Assembly (NCBI GenBank): GCA_015852425.1
Contig: JAAAIG010000910.1
Span: forward strand, 1 to 14,964
From: Gryganskiella cystojenkinii
Lineage: Eukaryota; Mortierellomycota; Mortierellomycetes; Mortierellales; Mortierellaceae
Reading direction: 5' to 3'
DNA: 14,964 nucleotides
Part shown: one piece after another, positions 1 to 9,170 of the stretch
Numbering within the stretch: position 1 is the first letter of the stretch
Layout: each line of letters begins with the position of its first letter
Notes under the pieces: model-generated
What the model saw: the letters and a program-made list of their open reading frames with translations, nothing else
Database searches by the model: none
Told to the model about the DNA's origin: nothing
Position numbers and translations under genes: made by a program

Positions 1-109
1 AAAAAAAAAAAAAAAAAAAATGGAGACACGGGCAATTATCGGTTGCGCTTCTGGACCCACCCACTGACTCTTAATTCTTTCGAAATCTTGTTTGTCGGTA
101 CCACCTTAG

Positions 110-2377
110 TGATCCTGCATAATATCGAGATGGCGATCAGGGACAAAAAGCCAGAGCTGGCTCTGCAGTACATCAGTCTTTTACCCTCGAACGCCTTGAA
201 AAAGAAGAAGAAAAAGTCGTATTCGGACCTCAACCATTGCATGTTGCTTGCCATGATCTACCGCATGGAACAGGTCGCAATCGAACTTGTTGACAGAGGT
301 TTTCCGATAGACGTCAACTACCCAATCATTGGGAAAGCACGAGACGAATACAGAACTAAGCCTGGAAGGACCGGTCCATTTGAATACCCTAGTTACTTTA
401 TCGTCGCTGTCGGTCTCGGGATGCACAATCTGGTTAAGGCCATGATCAAGGTAAACAGCGATTCGATTCTTGTTTATTAGATTTGTTGGTTGCTTCCTTA
501 AATTTTGTTACGTCTTTTTAGCGTGCGTGTGCTTCGAGAGCGGGTATTGTATCCTCACTCACCCTCTCTGCTTCTCTTCACATTTTACTGCTCCGCTCCC
601 GCATTCCCATCGTTCGTTTCTTGTCTGTTCCGTGGATTAGAACGCAAACTTGAACCAGTCTTGGTGTGGTTTGACACCTTTACTCTTGGCTGTGACCTTG
701 AACGAGTGCACAAACGCGACTTGTCCTCCTCCGACACTCCCGCCTGCCAAGCTTGCCAGCATGCTGTCTCGTGGAGAACATTTACATCTGGATATCGCCT
801 CTCAGACACTGATAAGCCAGTTACCTTCTTCATTCAACAAGTCGACTCATACGCCTTTCCGGATTCCCAACTATACACCTACGAGTCCGAACAGCATTGT
901 CACGACCTTGCTCCAGTATGGAGCTGATCCAAACCTGGGAATCACATTGCAGCAATATCTCTGGGCAAGCAAGCTCAAGGGCATGGGAGTCATGAACCGT
1001 CGACGAAAAGCCTCCTCGGATTCTCAGGGCGACAATGGCAACCCGATCGAGTTTTATATCGCAGCAAGGCGTCATGAAAGTGGGCGACAATGGTTGAGTC
1101 ATGATGAGATCAAGGCAAGAAAGGCGGCCAAGACCTTGTTGCGCCAGGCTGTGGCGACCACTACGGCAGCAAACGATTCAGCAGCAGCAACTGGAGGCAG
1201 AAAAGGTGGCACGAGTCGGTTCTCTGCTGAGTTGCAGGCGTACTGGACGGGAAAATCGATCTTGCCCGTCGAACTCGCGATTGCCTCCGGGAACCTTGAC
1301 TGTGCTCGAACGATTTTGCAGCGACTGGGACCCAACTCTTTATCCAACTCTTCATTTGGTCTGTTGTTGCAGAACGACATCATGTTGACACTGTCGTTAA
1401 TCAAGTCTGGATCGCCCGTGTCGCAGCATGATCTTCATGGATGTACGCCTTTGCACCTTGCAGCGCGTAGAGGACATCTGGAGATGGTGATGGTCTTAGT
1501 CCAACTTGGTGGCGATGTCAATTCCAGAGGCGAGAGGAAATGGACCCCCTTGCACGAGTCGATCAGTCAGAACCATCCACAAATCTCGTCGTTGCTCATG
1601 GTTTGTGGAGCAAATCTCGACGCAAAAAACGACGCAGGAGAGACACCCGAAGATGTTGGACGCAGGAAAGGCTTGGATCCCGAGGTTTTAGCTGAGCATC
1701 TTGGTACGTTTTTTTACCCAATTTATTGCTGTTCAACAGTAGTCAAAGTTTACGAAACCTGTTTAATGACGTCGATTTTCCGACTTTCATGCGCTATAGA
1801 TACCTCCAAGGCAGCAAACCAGCATGCGGGATTGGTCCATTCGTTCGCCAGCCATTTACCGAGTCACTTGACCTCCAACAATACCGCTGGAAACCGCTCG
1901 TCAGCTTCGTCTCGACGCGCCAGTCACGAGCAGTTGACTTCTAACACCTTGAAATCGCTAATGATGAGTAATGGTGGCCACAGCGGCGCTGGATCAGAGA
2001 GGAACAGTGTTGTCGGAGCTGGAGGATCGATCGATCTCTCGCGTTTGTCGCAGCATTACACCACTAATAGTACACTCAACGGAAATGGAGATCTTTACGG
2101 CCATCACCCTAGCGGCAGTATCGGCGGTAGCGGCAGTGGTTACAAGTCACCGCTGGCAGGCATGTCTCAAGATAATCTGCACCATCACTTGGGTAACGGG
2201 GATTCGAACCACCAGAGCAGCAGTAGTATCAGTAGTCAAAACGGTGGCGGGGGCAGTTCGACCTTGACACCGTCGAGCAGTTCTTCGAGTTTAACAACCA
2301 TGGGAACGAACAGGAGCAGTAGTAGTGAGAAGAAGGGGAAGAAAGTCCGGGGATTCTTGAAAAAGATTTTTAATTAG
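110..2377 (+). CDS. Ankyrin-repeat protein, 5' partial (exons about 110-450, 641-1703, 1800-2377)
   Basis: This is a probable cytoplasmic scaffold or adaptor protein; its partners cannot be inferred. The left end is incomplete: the frame is open to the window edge, but a CTGAC-like branch point near 63 and an AG ending at 109 suggest a 3' splice site there. The first in-frame ATG is at 130, giving 653 aa from that point. Introns 451-640 and 1704-1799 are GT-AG and keep the frame; the second removes a non-repeat insert and joins AEHL to DTSK. Ankyrin signatures are GLTPLLLAV soon after the first junction, LLQYGADPN, then two clear repeats at about residues 371-460 with GCTPLHLAARRGHLEMV and KWTPLHE. 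Residues from about 490 to 635 are Ser/Gly/Asn-rich and probably disordered. The protein ends in a basic stretch, EKKGKKVRGFLKKIFN, which could bind membrane or nucleic acid (inference). The ankyrin assignment is firm; the exact start and function are not. Confidence 0.8.
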
Positions 2378-2790
2378 ATAGAGAAAGAGATAGAGTCCAT
2401 GGATCGATTCAATCTTTTTTTCTTTTTTTTGGATACCCACCAGAGCTACGATTGAAAAACTAAACGAACGAAGACAAAACGTTGGTATGCCCGCACTTTT
2501 GATTTTTTTTTTTTTTTTTGGAAGGCAAGCTTGACTAGATTTAATGTCGTAACCGATGCAGTTTGTCCCGATAATGATCTCCATACACAATTTGCTCCAT
2601 GCTTTCCAGACTCACAGAGGAAGTGCAACAGAAATGGCTGAAGGACTGTTTCGGTGTTGCTCATTTTGGTGGAGAGATGAAAGGAAACTTGGTGGATTGG
2701 ATAAGATATGGGTTCAAGGAGAGTAGCTTTGGCTCTAGAAACTCACGCCTGATCCTATAGCAAAAAGACTCAAGCCCAGACTTTGTTCGC
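2378..2790. other. 3' flank of the ankyrin gene, no gene seen
   Basis: This stretch follows the ankyrin stop codon. It contains AG-rich sequence, two T-rich tracts (near 2417 and a run of 17 T at 2503-2519) and no AATAAA on the + strand that I can see. It probably holds the 3' UTR and then flank of the retroelement relic. The left limit of the relic is not sharp, so part of 2700-2790 may belong to it. Confidence 0.5.
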
Positions 2791-3223
2791 TCTTGGAGCC
2801 CAAGGCGGCTCAAACGCACCAACATCAAGACTGCTCGTCCCCTCAGACCAGCCGATTGCTTGCCACCTGGATTCACCATGCTTGAGGCAGTGAACTTTCG
2901 CTGTTTCTGCCTTGACTTTCCCGCCTCGATATCGCAGTTGCACCCGGAACATTTCCTCAACACCACCTGACCGCTAGGGTACCGCACTGGCGGCGTCCTT
3001 CCTCCGCCTCCGCCAACTGAGCTCAATGGCGAGATCCAGGACAAGGTCAAGTCTAGGGTTCGCGACACTGCTACAACAAGACCGAATACCTCGTGGAATG
3101 GGGATTAGTTATGATGAGAGTGCTAACTCTTGGGAACCCTCCAAGCACCTCGGCAGTCATCCCAACCTAGTTGCTGCCTTTCACAACAGGCACCCTCACA
3201 GGCCGGCTCCATATCGCTCTTGA
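2791..3223 (+). pseudogene. Broken integrase C-terminal region plus chromodomain of a Ty3/Gypsy polyprotein
   Basis: From 2821 one frame reads NIKTARPLRP, then a proline-rich and hydrophobic stretch with FPASISQLHP, matching the pattern after the integrase core in chromoviruses (NIKTARP-like, then LP-x-S-x-IHPVFHVS-like). A TGA at 2968-2970 interrupts it. The same frame continues with a Pro run and TELNGEI up to about 3060. The chromodomain then changes frame: NKTEYLVEW is in the frame starting at 3069, and YDESANSWEPSKHLGSHPN and FHNRHPHRPAP are in the frame of 3026-3223. Two frameshifts and one stop make this non-functional as it stands. In intact elements the chromodomain guides integration toward particular chromatin. 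The assignment rests on remembered family patterns; exact ends are approximate. Confidence 0.75.
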
Positions 3224-3232
3224 AAGGAGGAT

Positions 3233-3653
3233 TGTCACGAACCCAACTCCGCGCCTAGGTTTCCTTTTCCAGGTTCTGAATTCCGCCAACGGAAATCTTT
3301 GGATCGTCGTCTTCACCCATCCTCCGCGCCAATCCTTGTTCTTTCTCGACTCCTTCCATCCTTGTCTCTTCCGAGTATCTCTTCTATCTCTTTCCTTTCG
3401 TTTCTATCTGCTTCTCATTATCACTTTGCTCATCGTCATCGCCTTCTTGTAATGTCCTCCTCTCATAGGACCATCTCTCGTTTCGAGTCATATCTTTTGA
3501 TAGTCATCCGTCTTGTTCTGTCTTGCTCTTTGCGTTCTGTCATGTTCTCTTTAACTCTTCTTCCAACGAGGTCGTTGCAATGATATCTCTCCTCTTATCA
3601 ATAACATGTGCCGTCTTTTCCTCGTCAAAGATAAGACATGCTCCTAATTGTGT
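3233..3653 (+). repeat. Probable 3' LTR of the Ty3/Gypsy relic
   Basis: A purine-rich tract (tgaaaggagga, about 3221-3231) is followed at once by TGTCACGAACCC, a start typical of Ty3/Gypsy LTRs. The interior at about 3316-3430 is strongly CT-rich. The end is placed at a TGTAACA near 3653, with an alternative at AATAACA near 3606; both end in CA as LTRs should. No second copy is in the window to confirm the limits. Confidence 0.5.
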
Positions 3654-3655
3654 AA

Positions 3656-4602
3656 CACCTGTCAGGATCAAGGGTTGTTACGAGCACTAAGCGTATTCAT
3701 AACAACTTTGGGGAACTAATGAATCGTTGAGGCTTACCTAATCTATAGACAAGGAGGCGATCCATGCCATCACCGCAGAGGAAGGTTTCCCATCTCAAGC
3801 ACCTTGGTGGGTAATACCAGAGGCTCCTTCTGTACATGGCATGATAACAGAACATCACCGTGAGGTGTGATGATATTCCAGTCACCGTCAAGCCCTTAGT
3901 GAAAAGTGAGGACACAACGTAAATGAGCAAACGAACTATTCTCAAGCCGAACGCAGGCAAACATGTGGTAAACTCACCAACAACATCTGGAAACATGGTC
4001 GAAGGCTATCGTGGGATCCATGACGATACTCTTTGTTCAGACGCATGTTTTCTCTGTGCTGAATTCTGATGACCAGAGGCTTTGTGTCCGGCGCCTTATG
4101 CTCATTGTTGCAAAGTGAGAAAGAGATAACTTTGTGCACTTTTCTGATATTCGCAATAAACGGAAATCAAGTGTGCGGCCTGATGCTCCAGCTGCTCCCT
4201 TGGCAGCATGGTCAACAATAACGTTTCTCACAGCATGCTGACCTGTTGCGCCTCTTTCAAGATCGATTCTCCGCTATGCGTTCAAGACAGGACAAGAAAA
4301 TTGCAGTCGGTACGCAAGATCAAACGCGTGAAAAAAATTTCAACGTTTTGAAGCGAACAAATTCGATGGTCTTACATTTGCACATCCACCGCCGTCGAGA
4401 AAAACAGGGGTTTCCAAATGGAATCAAATGTAGGAGGTCGATGTCCCTGTGAAGTTTACTCTCTCGCACTTATCAAGCAGCGGCCGCCTTACACTGAACG
4501 CACAAGGAAGTAGAATATAATACTACTTAATTAATCAAACCTCTGTATGTGGGACTGGACTTAACGTTGTTTTAATAATGATAAGACAGGTATCGTCCTC
4601 TC
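3656..4602. other. Intergenic stretch with no convincing gene
   Basis: About 950 bases lie between the retroelement relic and the 3' end of the chitinase gene. Open frames here are short, use no family motif I recognise and do not join through plausible introns. A minus-strand frame at about 4037-4243 has a phrase, VDHAAKGAAGAS, faintly like the end of a retroelement RNase H domain, but this is too weak to annotate. The 3' UTR of the chitinase gene presumably occupies the right end near 4500-4602. Confidence 0.5.
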
Positions 4603-7600
4603 TCAAAGATGAAGAGGAATGGTATCAAACTTGGCCGACTCTGCACTCCACGCATTGGGGTCACCGCCACTGAGAGCCATTGTTGGATTCTTGCCGTCCA
4701 TATCTAGGTCTGTGGTTGCGTCTGGGCTATCAACATCCGACGAATCCGTGTTATCGCCGCCAACAGGGATATCTTCTTCTGGGATTGAATTGTCCTCACC
4801 AACATCAACCCCCTCTTGCTGTTGTCGATCTTGTTGCTGATCCGAAGAAGCGTCCATGATCGGCTCACTAAGGGCAATACCTTCGACCACAAACCGGATC
4901 ACCATCGAGCTCTCGGCCTCCAGTTCCGGAACACTTGTCACTATGACCTTTTGGCCTTCTTGCTTAAATTTGCCCCTAGTGCTGGCTTTCACAACCTGAC
5001 CCGGTCGCACGTTGAACGAGACCCTCCACAGAGGCGAGATTGCCTTGTTGTTGGTACGGATTCGAACCTGGGTCCTGAATGGAGCAATGTTCGGCGCTGG
5101 GGCGTTCGGTTCCTTGCTCATATACTCCTCCAGCTGTGCCAAGAGTTCTTCAGGATTCTCGACCGAAAAACTAATAAACTCTTCCGAGGCATCCAGCTCG
5201 ACGAAGTCGATCAAAAACGGTTGCGAGTCCTGTTGCTGTTCTGAGGTGGTTTGAATTGCTGGAAGAGATGAATCCTTAGCATCCTTGTCGACCAATGGTA
5301 CTACGAAAGGCTTCTGGGCATCGTCTGCGACATCTGGCATAGGAAAATATGTGGTATCGGAATCGGCTTCTTCAACAACACCGATCTTAATATCACCTGC
5401 ATCATCACGGTCATTTCCTTCACTTCCAGTTCGATCGAGTCCAAGGAAGCTCTCCCAAGAGGTATCCACAAACTCTCCAGCCTGATCCCACATCTGATCA
5501 AGAGCCTCGCGCATCTGTTGTCGCATCGGGCGCCTGACCTCGGCCGCTCTCAAAGCTCTGGCCTCTTGTTCTTGTTCTTGGCAACTCTTGACCTTCTTGT
5601 CTCGTGGAATATAGTCGCATCCAGTAGGTGTACAGTATGTTCCTGGAGCACATTTTTGCAAGATCCAACGGTTGTTGTCACAGATCCCGAATTTGAAGCC
5701 GTCGCAGATGAAACCTTGACTGGGAGCAAGAGGATCGCAATGAGTTCCGTCTACTGGGCACTGACTCGAGGAAATAGAGAGATCTGGGCGGATAGCTATT
5801 GGTTTCGCTGGAGCAAGAGGCGGTGGAAGTGGAGACTGCAGAGGTACTGGCACTTGAGGAACTGGAGCTGGAGCTGAAACTGGAACTGGGGCGGGAGCTG
5901 GCGCTGGGACTGGAAACACAGGAACTGGAGGGAGTGGAACTGCTGGTGCCGGCAAAGATGTAGGTACTAGTGGTACAGGTGCCGGTGGTGCAGGTATTGG
6001 AGGTTTAGGTACAGGCGGTGCAGGTACAGGTGGTGTACGTACTGGGGATGGCGATAGACGAGAAGTAGGCTCGGGATCAGGTGAGCCGCCACAGACAATA
6101 TGCCTCGGCCTCTTGAGATGACGTGCTGCCGCCACCGAATACCCAGTTCCTGTTCCTTGTTCGACAATGTTTCCGTATGCCTGTGAGAGATCCCACATCA
6201 TGACACCTCCAAAAGATGAATACTTGCAACGAACCGCATCCATAATCTCCCCTAATCGCTCGATTGTGACATATCCCGCGTTGGCCGCCTTAGCCGAGGC
6301 AGGCACACCCAAGAAAACTTTGACGTCTTTGTTGACAGACACTGTCTTTGCCCAGTGGTCCCATTGGTCAAAGTTGAAACTGAAGGATCCGTAAGCCTGG
6401 GCTCCGCAATAGTTGTTGTAGTACTGGACAAAGACCATGTCGATCCAAGCAGATTGCAAAGTTGCTCCGAGATACGCATCTACAATAATCGTGCATGATA
6501 TCGGTTAGTTTTCGCCTGTTAGTTATATAAAAAAGACCGACTGACTTGTCATGGTATAAACGTGGGGTCCTGGGAGAGATCTACACCTGGGAAAGGGCAT
6601 TGGGGAGCGGCAGTGATGTAGTATTGTTTGCGAGCGTCTGTGGAAAAGAGAGATCGTAGCTCGGCAATGAAAGCTGGATATCCGACTGATGAACCTCCTT
6701 CGATGCTATCATAGCGGTGCAAAGGCATGTTGGTTAAAAGACGGTTTGTCCAATTGGACACTCTCGATTCGAAAAGCACAAACGTCAACCAAAGAGAGAA
6801 TCCACACACTTACTCTAGGTCAACTCCGTCAAGGATCGCATCATCTAGAGGTCGAGTCACAGAAGATCCTCCCAAGAACAGATTCCAGATCATGTGAGCA
6901 AAGTCTCGCGCTTCGGTATCATCTGCAAATCCATAAGCTCCTGCTGCCCCTCCGAGTGAAAGGATCACGGCCTTGCCATGGCTCTGGCACATCCGGACAC
7001 CCGCAGCAGTCTCAGGGCAATGTAATAGTCCAGTTCCAGCGCTGAATACACAGTAGGACAATAAAAATGTTAACCAATGATTTTTTTTTTTTTTTTGGCA
7101 TTCCAAACAACCCCTGCTTCATAACAAAAATCATTCCTGCAAAAAAAGCAAATGCAGAGTAAACATACAAAACTGAACTTGGCCTACACTGATTTGACAA
7201 ATCCATACGAGGCAGTTGACGAGAGGCGCTGTTGAAGACGTGCAAGAACGCTAATACTATCACATCCTCGGCTTCCGAGGTTTGGCAGTACTCTGCCAAT
7301 GGCTTTTGCCTAAGGATGCACAAGAAGGAAGGAAGGTATTAGTTAAGTCAAATCCGTTTATTTTCTTAATTGTGTGCACTCGGATCAAATGATAAAGCTT
7401 TTCTCTTTTACCAGAGACGCATGTCTCCTCCAGCAGCACCATAAGAACTATCGCCAACAATGAAAACAAGAGAGGGTAGGTCAGAAATAGAGATCATGCC
7501 GCGTTCAGTCCAGTCGTGTTTTTTGTGATGATAACAAATATGTACTTTTGACCCCAGTAATTGACGAGATTGGTGTCTGCTCGAGGGTTGAAAGCTTGGA

Positions 7601-7703
7601 CAATGGCATGCTTTGAGTAAAGAGTGGACAACACTGAGGCTGAAGTGGCAAGGAACAAAGAGAGGAGAGAGGTACGCCGACGAGGTCGTGCTTGGAGCCG
7701 CAT
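4603..7703 (-). CDS. Secreted GH18 class III chitinase with CBM19-like and CBM2-like domains (852 aa)
   Basis: This enzyme should hydrolyse chitin, acting outside the cell or in the wall during growth, separation or degradation. The six exons on - are 7703-7546, 7447-7412, 7309-7169, 7041-6814, 6705-6587 and 6479-4603; the total, 2559 nt, closes in frame. The junctions rebuild NYWGQNSYGAAGGD and DGVDLDIEGG. Domains: signal peptide about 1-37 (RRR then a hydrophobic stretch); GH18 domain about 44-349 with SLGG 140-143, DGVDLDIE 183-190 (Glu190 the proton donor), QYYNN 246-250 and a conserved Trp in WDLSQAYG 323-330; Pro/Val/Ala linker about 361-456; CBM19-like region 466-516 with seven Cys; Gln/Glu-rich helix and acidic region; CBM2-like beta domain about 695-764; acidic tail to 852. 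The start is the first ATG in frame after a stop. It is longer than simple class III chitinases because of its tail. Confidence 0.92.
5794..6081 (-). repeat. Low-complexity repeat encoding the Pro/Val/Ala linker of the chitinase
   Basis: On the + strand this reads as imperfect repeats of GGTACAGGTGG- and GGAACTGGAG-like units. On the coding strand they give short PVPAPP-type steps over about 96 residues. It separates the catalytic domain from the chitin-binding region and is probably glycosylated and extended (family knowledge). Such a repeat may vary in length between strains. Confidence 0.8.
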
Positions 7704-7968
7704 TGTTGTTGTCGAGAGGACCAAGGTCGTCCTTGGCTGAAATCAAGAACGGTGGGATATCGTAATGGGTGGATCTGAAGAAGAACAGAAGAAAAAAAGA
7801 AAAAGAGGACAAGCTGAAAAAAGGGACCAGAGGATTTTATTGACGACTATGACTGTCATACCTGAGAAAAAGGGGCTCTCCTCTGAACGAAAGAAAGAAA
7901 AAGGAGACTGGATCGTATCCCTTCGTCATTTTTTGCTGGAATGAATGAAAACAGAAAATGACTTCGTA
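7704..7968 (-). promoter_or_regulatory. Chitinase promoter and 5' UTR region
   Basis: The strand upstream of the chitinase ATG is rich in pyrimidines (long CTTTTT and TTCTTC runs). A donor-like CAG/GTATGA near 7860 and acceptor-like TTCTTCAG and GATTTCAG sites closer to the ATG would allow an intron in the 5' UTR; this is a guess without transcript data. No clear TATA box is seen close to the ATG. Confidence 0.3.
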
Positions 7969-8709
7969 TCAAAAAAAAACTGTGTGAGAAAACCAGATGT
8001 GCCGCAAGAGAATAATAGAGGAATAACTGGATAACTTGGTAGAATAATGAAAGAGGGGCAGACGCGCGCAGAAAACCTTGTTTATTGGTGTCTTTGTTAC
8101 AAAGTAGACTATAATATATAGAGTCAATTTAGTCTTGGGTGCGTGCGGATATCCGAAAATTGTCGTCCAGTCCAATTCATTGAAGTCGAGTTTCAGCTCT
8201 AGCTCTTTTAGTGGAACCCGGGACCTGTCCGGCAGACGACCGTTCTTCGGGAGCTGATCCAGCAGAAGCCCCAAGTATTTGGAGAGTGGACACTACGCGA
8301 TCTCAAAATCGAGATTGCAAGACTATATTCCAATACTGATCGCCGTGTCTGAGTCAACATTGCAGAGGGAGGTGCGAACGCAGTGTGAAATAAGAACCCT
8401 CAGACGTTTGTTCGCCAACCGAGATGCGAAAAAAGCAGGGACGTTGGATGTGTCGATGCAGCCTTGCAATCAGCGTGTATGATAAATGGGGCGAGGCCCA
8501 ATCATCGCAGCTGATGGTCGCTCCAAAATTGACATATTTGGGTTTTGGCCAATGGAGCAGGTATGTCATCCCCTCCTTGTCTTGGCACAACCGAGCAAAT
8601 AAAGCGCCGTGAACTTGAGACCGAGATGGTCTATGACCCACTGCAAGTACTGTTGTGAAGACTCATCATTGAGGAAGACATCGCTTCCTCTATCGAACAC
8701 GGTCGTCAC
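7969..8709 (-). pseudogene. Decayed coding remnant, LRR-like fragments, family not recognised
   Basis: Several minus-strand stretches read like protein but do not form one gene. At 8709-8566 a frame without an ATG reads VFDRGSDVFLNDESSQQYLQ and continues through a hydrophobic, leucine-rich stretch to a TGA. From about 8295 to 7969 another frame reads LGLLLDQLPKNGRLP, then VPLKELELKLDFNELDW, which has the spacing of a leucine-rich repeat. Between them lie fragments such as NVDSDTAISIGI followed by in-frame stops. The AG before 8295 could be a splice acceptor, so an intact gene with introns is not excluded. The mixture of stops and frame changes fits a decayed member of a repeated fungal family better. 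The function is unknown. Confidence 0.35.
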
Positions 8710-9085
8710 TCGTCAAATGATGCAGTCTGGGAGACTGGTATTTTGTATGTACTGAAGCTGGACACTATTCTCGGGCGACAGCGGGATCTTGTTCAAACGC
8801 AAGCATCGCAAAGGAAAGCACTATCGTTACCTCAGTTTCTTAACGACTGCGCCCATCGAGCCCTGCTAGGTCAACACATTTCAAGGCCCATCCGCATTTT
8901 GCTGCAAGCTACAGCAGCAATAGATCGCTGGTAGGATGAATGTCAAAGTAACTGAACCATTCTGACTACAAGTTGAATCCTGGGTGTGACATAACTCTCC
9001 CGAGTGGGAGATCGGGCTTTTCTGTCCTCTCCTACTGCGACAACATTCACGAAATTTAAGTAATATGATAGGAGATCAATTTTTT
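8710..9085. other. Intergenic stretch with no gene seen
   Basis: This region lies between the decayed fragments and the 3' end of the EF-hand gene. Open frames are short and unlike known families, and no RNA gene pattern is visible. It may include more of the eroded sequence to its left. Confidence 0.5.
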
Positions 9086-9091
9086 TTTATT
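9086..9091 (-). terminator. Poly(A) signal AATAAA of the EF-hand membrane protein gene
   Basis: AATAAA on the minus strand lies about 80 nt after the stop codon at 9171, inside an A-rich tract on that strand. Position and sequence fit a eukaryotic cleavage and polyadenylation signal. Confidence 0.6.
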
Positions 9092-9170
9092 TCTTATACA
9101 TGTTATGACCTCTCGCCTTTCTGCTTTCTTTGCTCTCGTTTGGCAACTGTGCTGCGCTCATTTGGCCCGC

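Larger units (their letters stand above)
2790..3655 (+). mobile_element. Degenerate Ty3/Gypsy chromovirus 3' end (integrase C-terminus, chromodomain, LTR)
   Basis: The order integrase C-terminal region, chromodomain, purine-rich tract, LTR-like sequence is that of a Ty3/Gypsy retrotransposon of the chromovirus lineage. The 5' LTR, gag, protease, reverse transcriptase and RNase H are absent, so this is a 5'-truncated copy. The reading frame is broken by at least one stop and two frameshifts. It lies between the convergent ankyrin and chitinase genes, a tolerated place for insertions. The right limit is uncertain (about 3606 to 3655), and no target-site duplication could be defined because the left end is eroded. 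Confidence 0.75.

Noticed and set aside
2661..3068. 135-residue open frame on -
   Set aside because: It lies antisense to the integrase/chromodomain relic, whose + strand translation matches a known family. The minus frame has no recognisable motif.
3171..3583. Two overlapping Leu/Ser-rich open frames on +
   Set aside because: They are translations of the CT-rich interior of the probable LTR, with no independent coding evidence.
4037..4243. Possible RNase H fragment of a LINE element on - (VDHAAKGAAGAS)
   Set aside because: Only one short phrase resembles the end of an RNase H domain; no other catalytic residue or neighbouring retroelement sequence supports it.
5056..5072. tRNA T-arm-like GGTTCGAATCC on -
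   Set aside because: It lies inside the conserved CBM2-like coding region of the chitinase, and no acceptor or anticodon arms surround it. A similar chance match at about 2203 lies in the ankyrin gene's Ser-rich tail.
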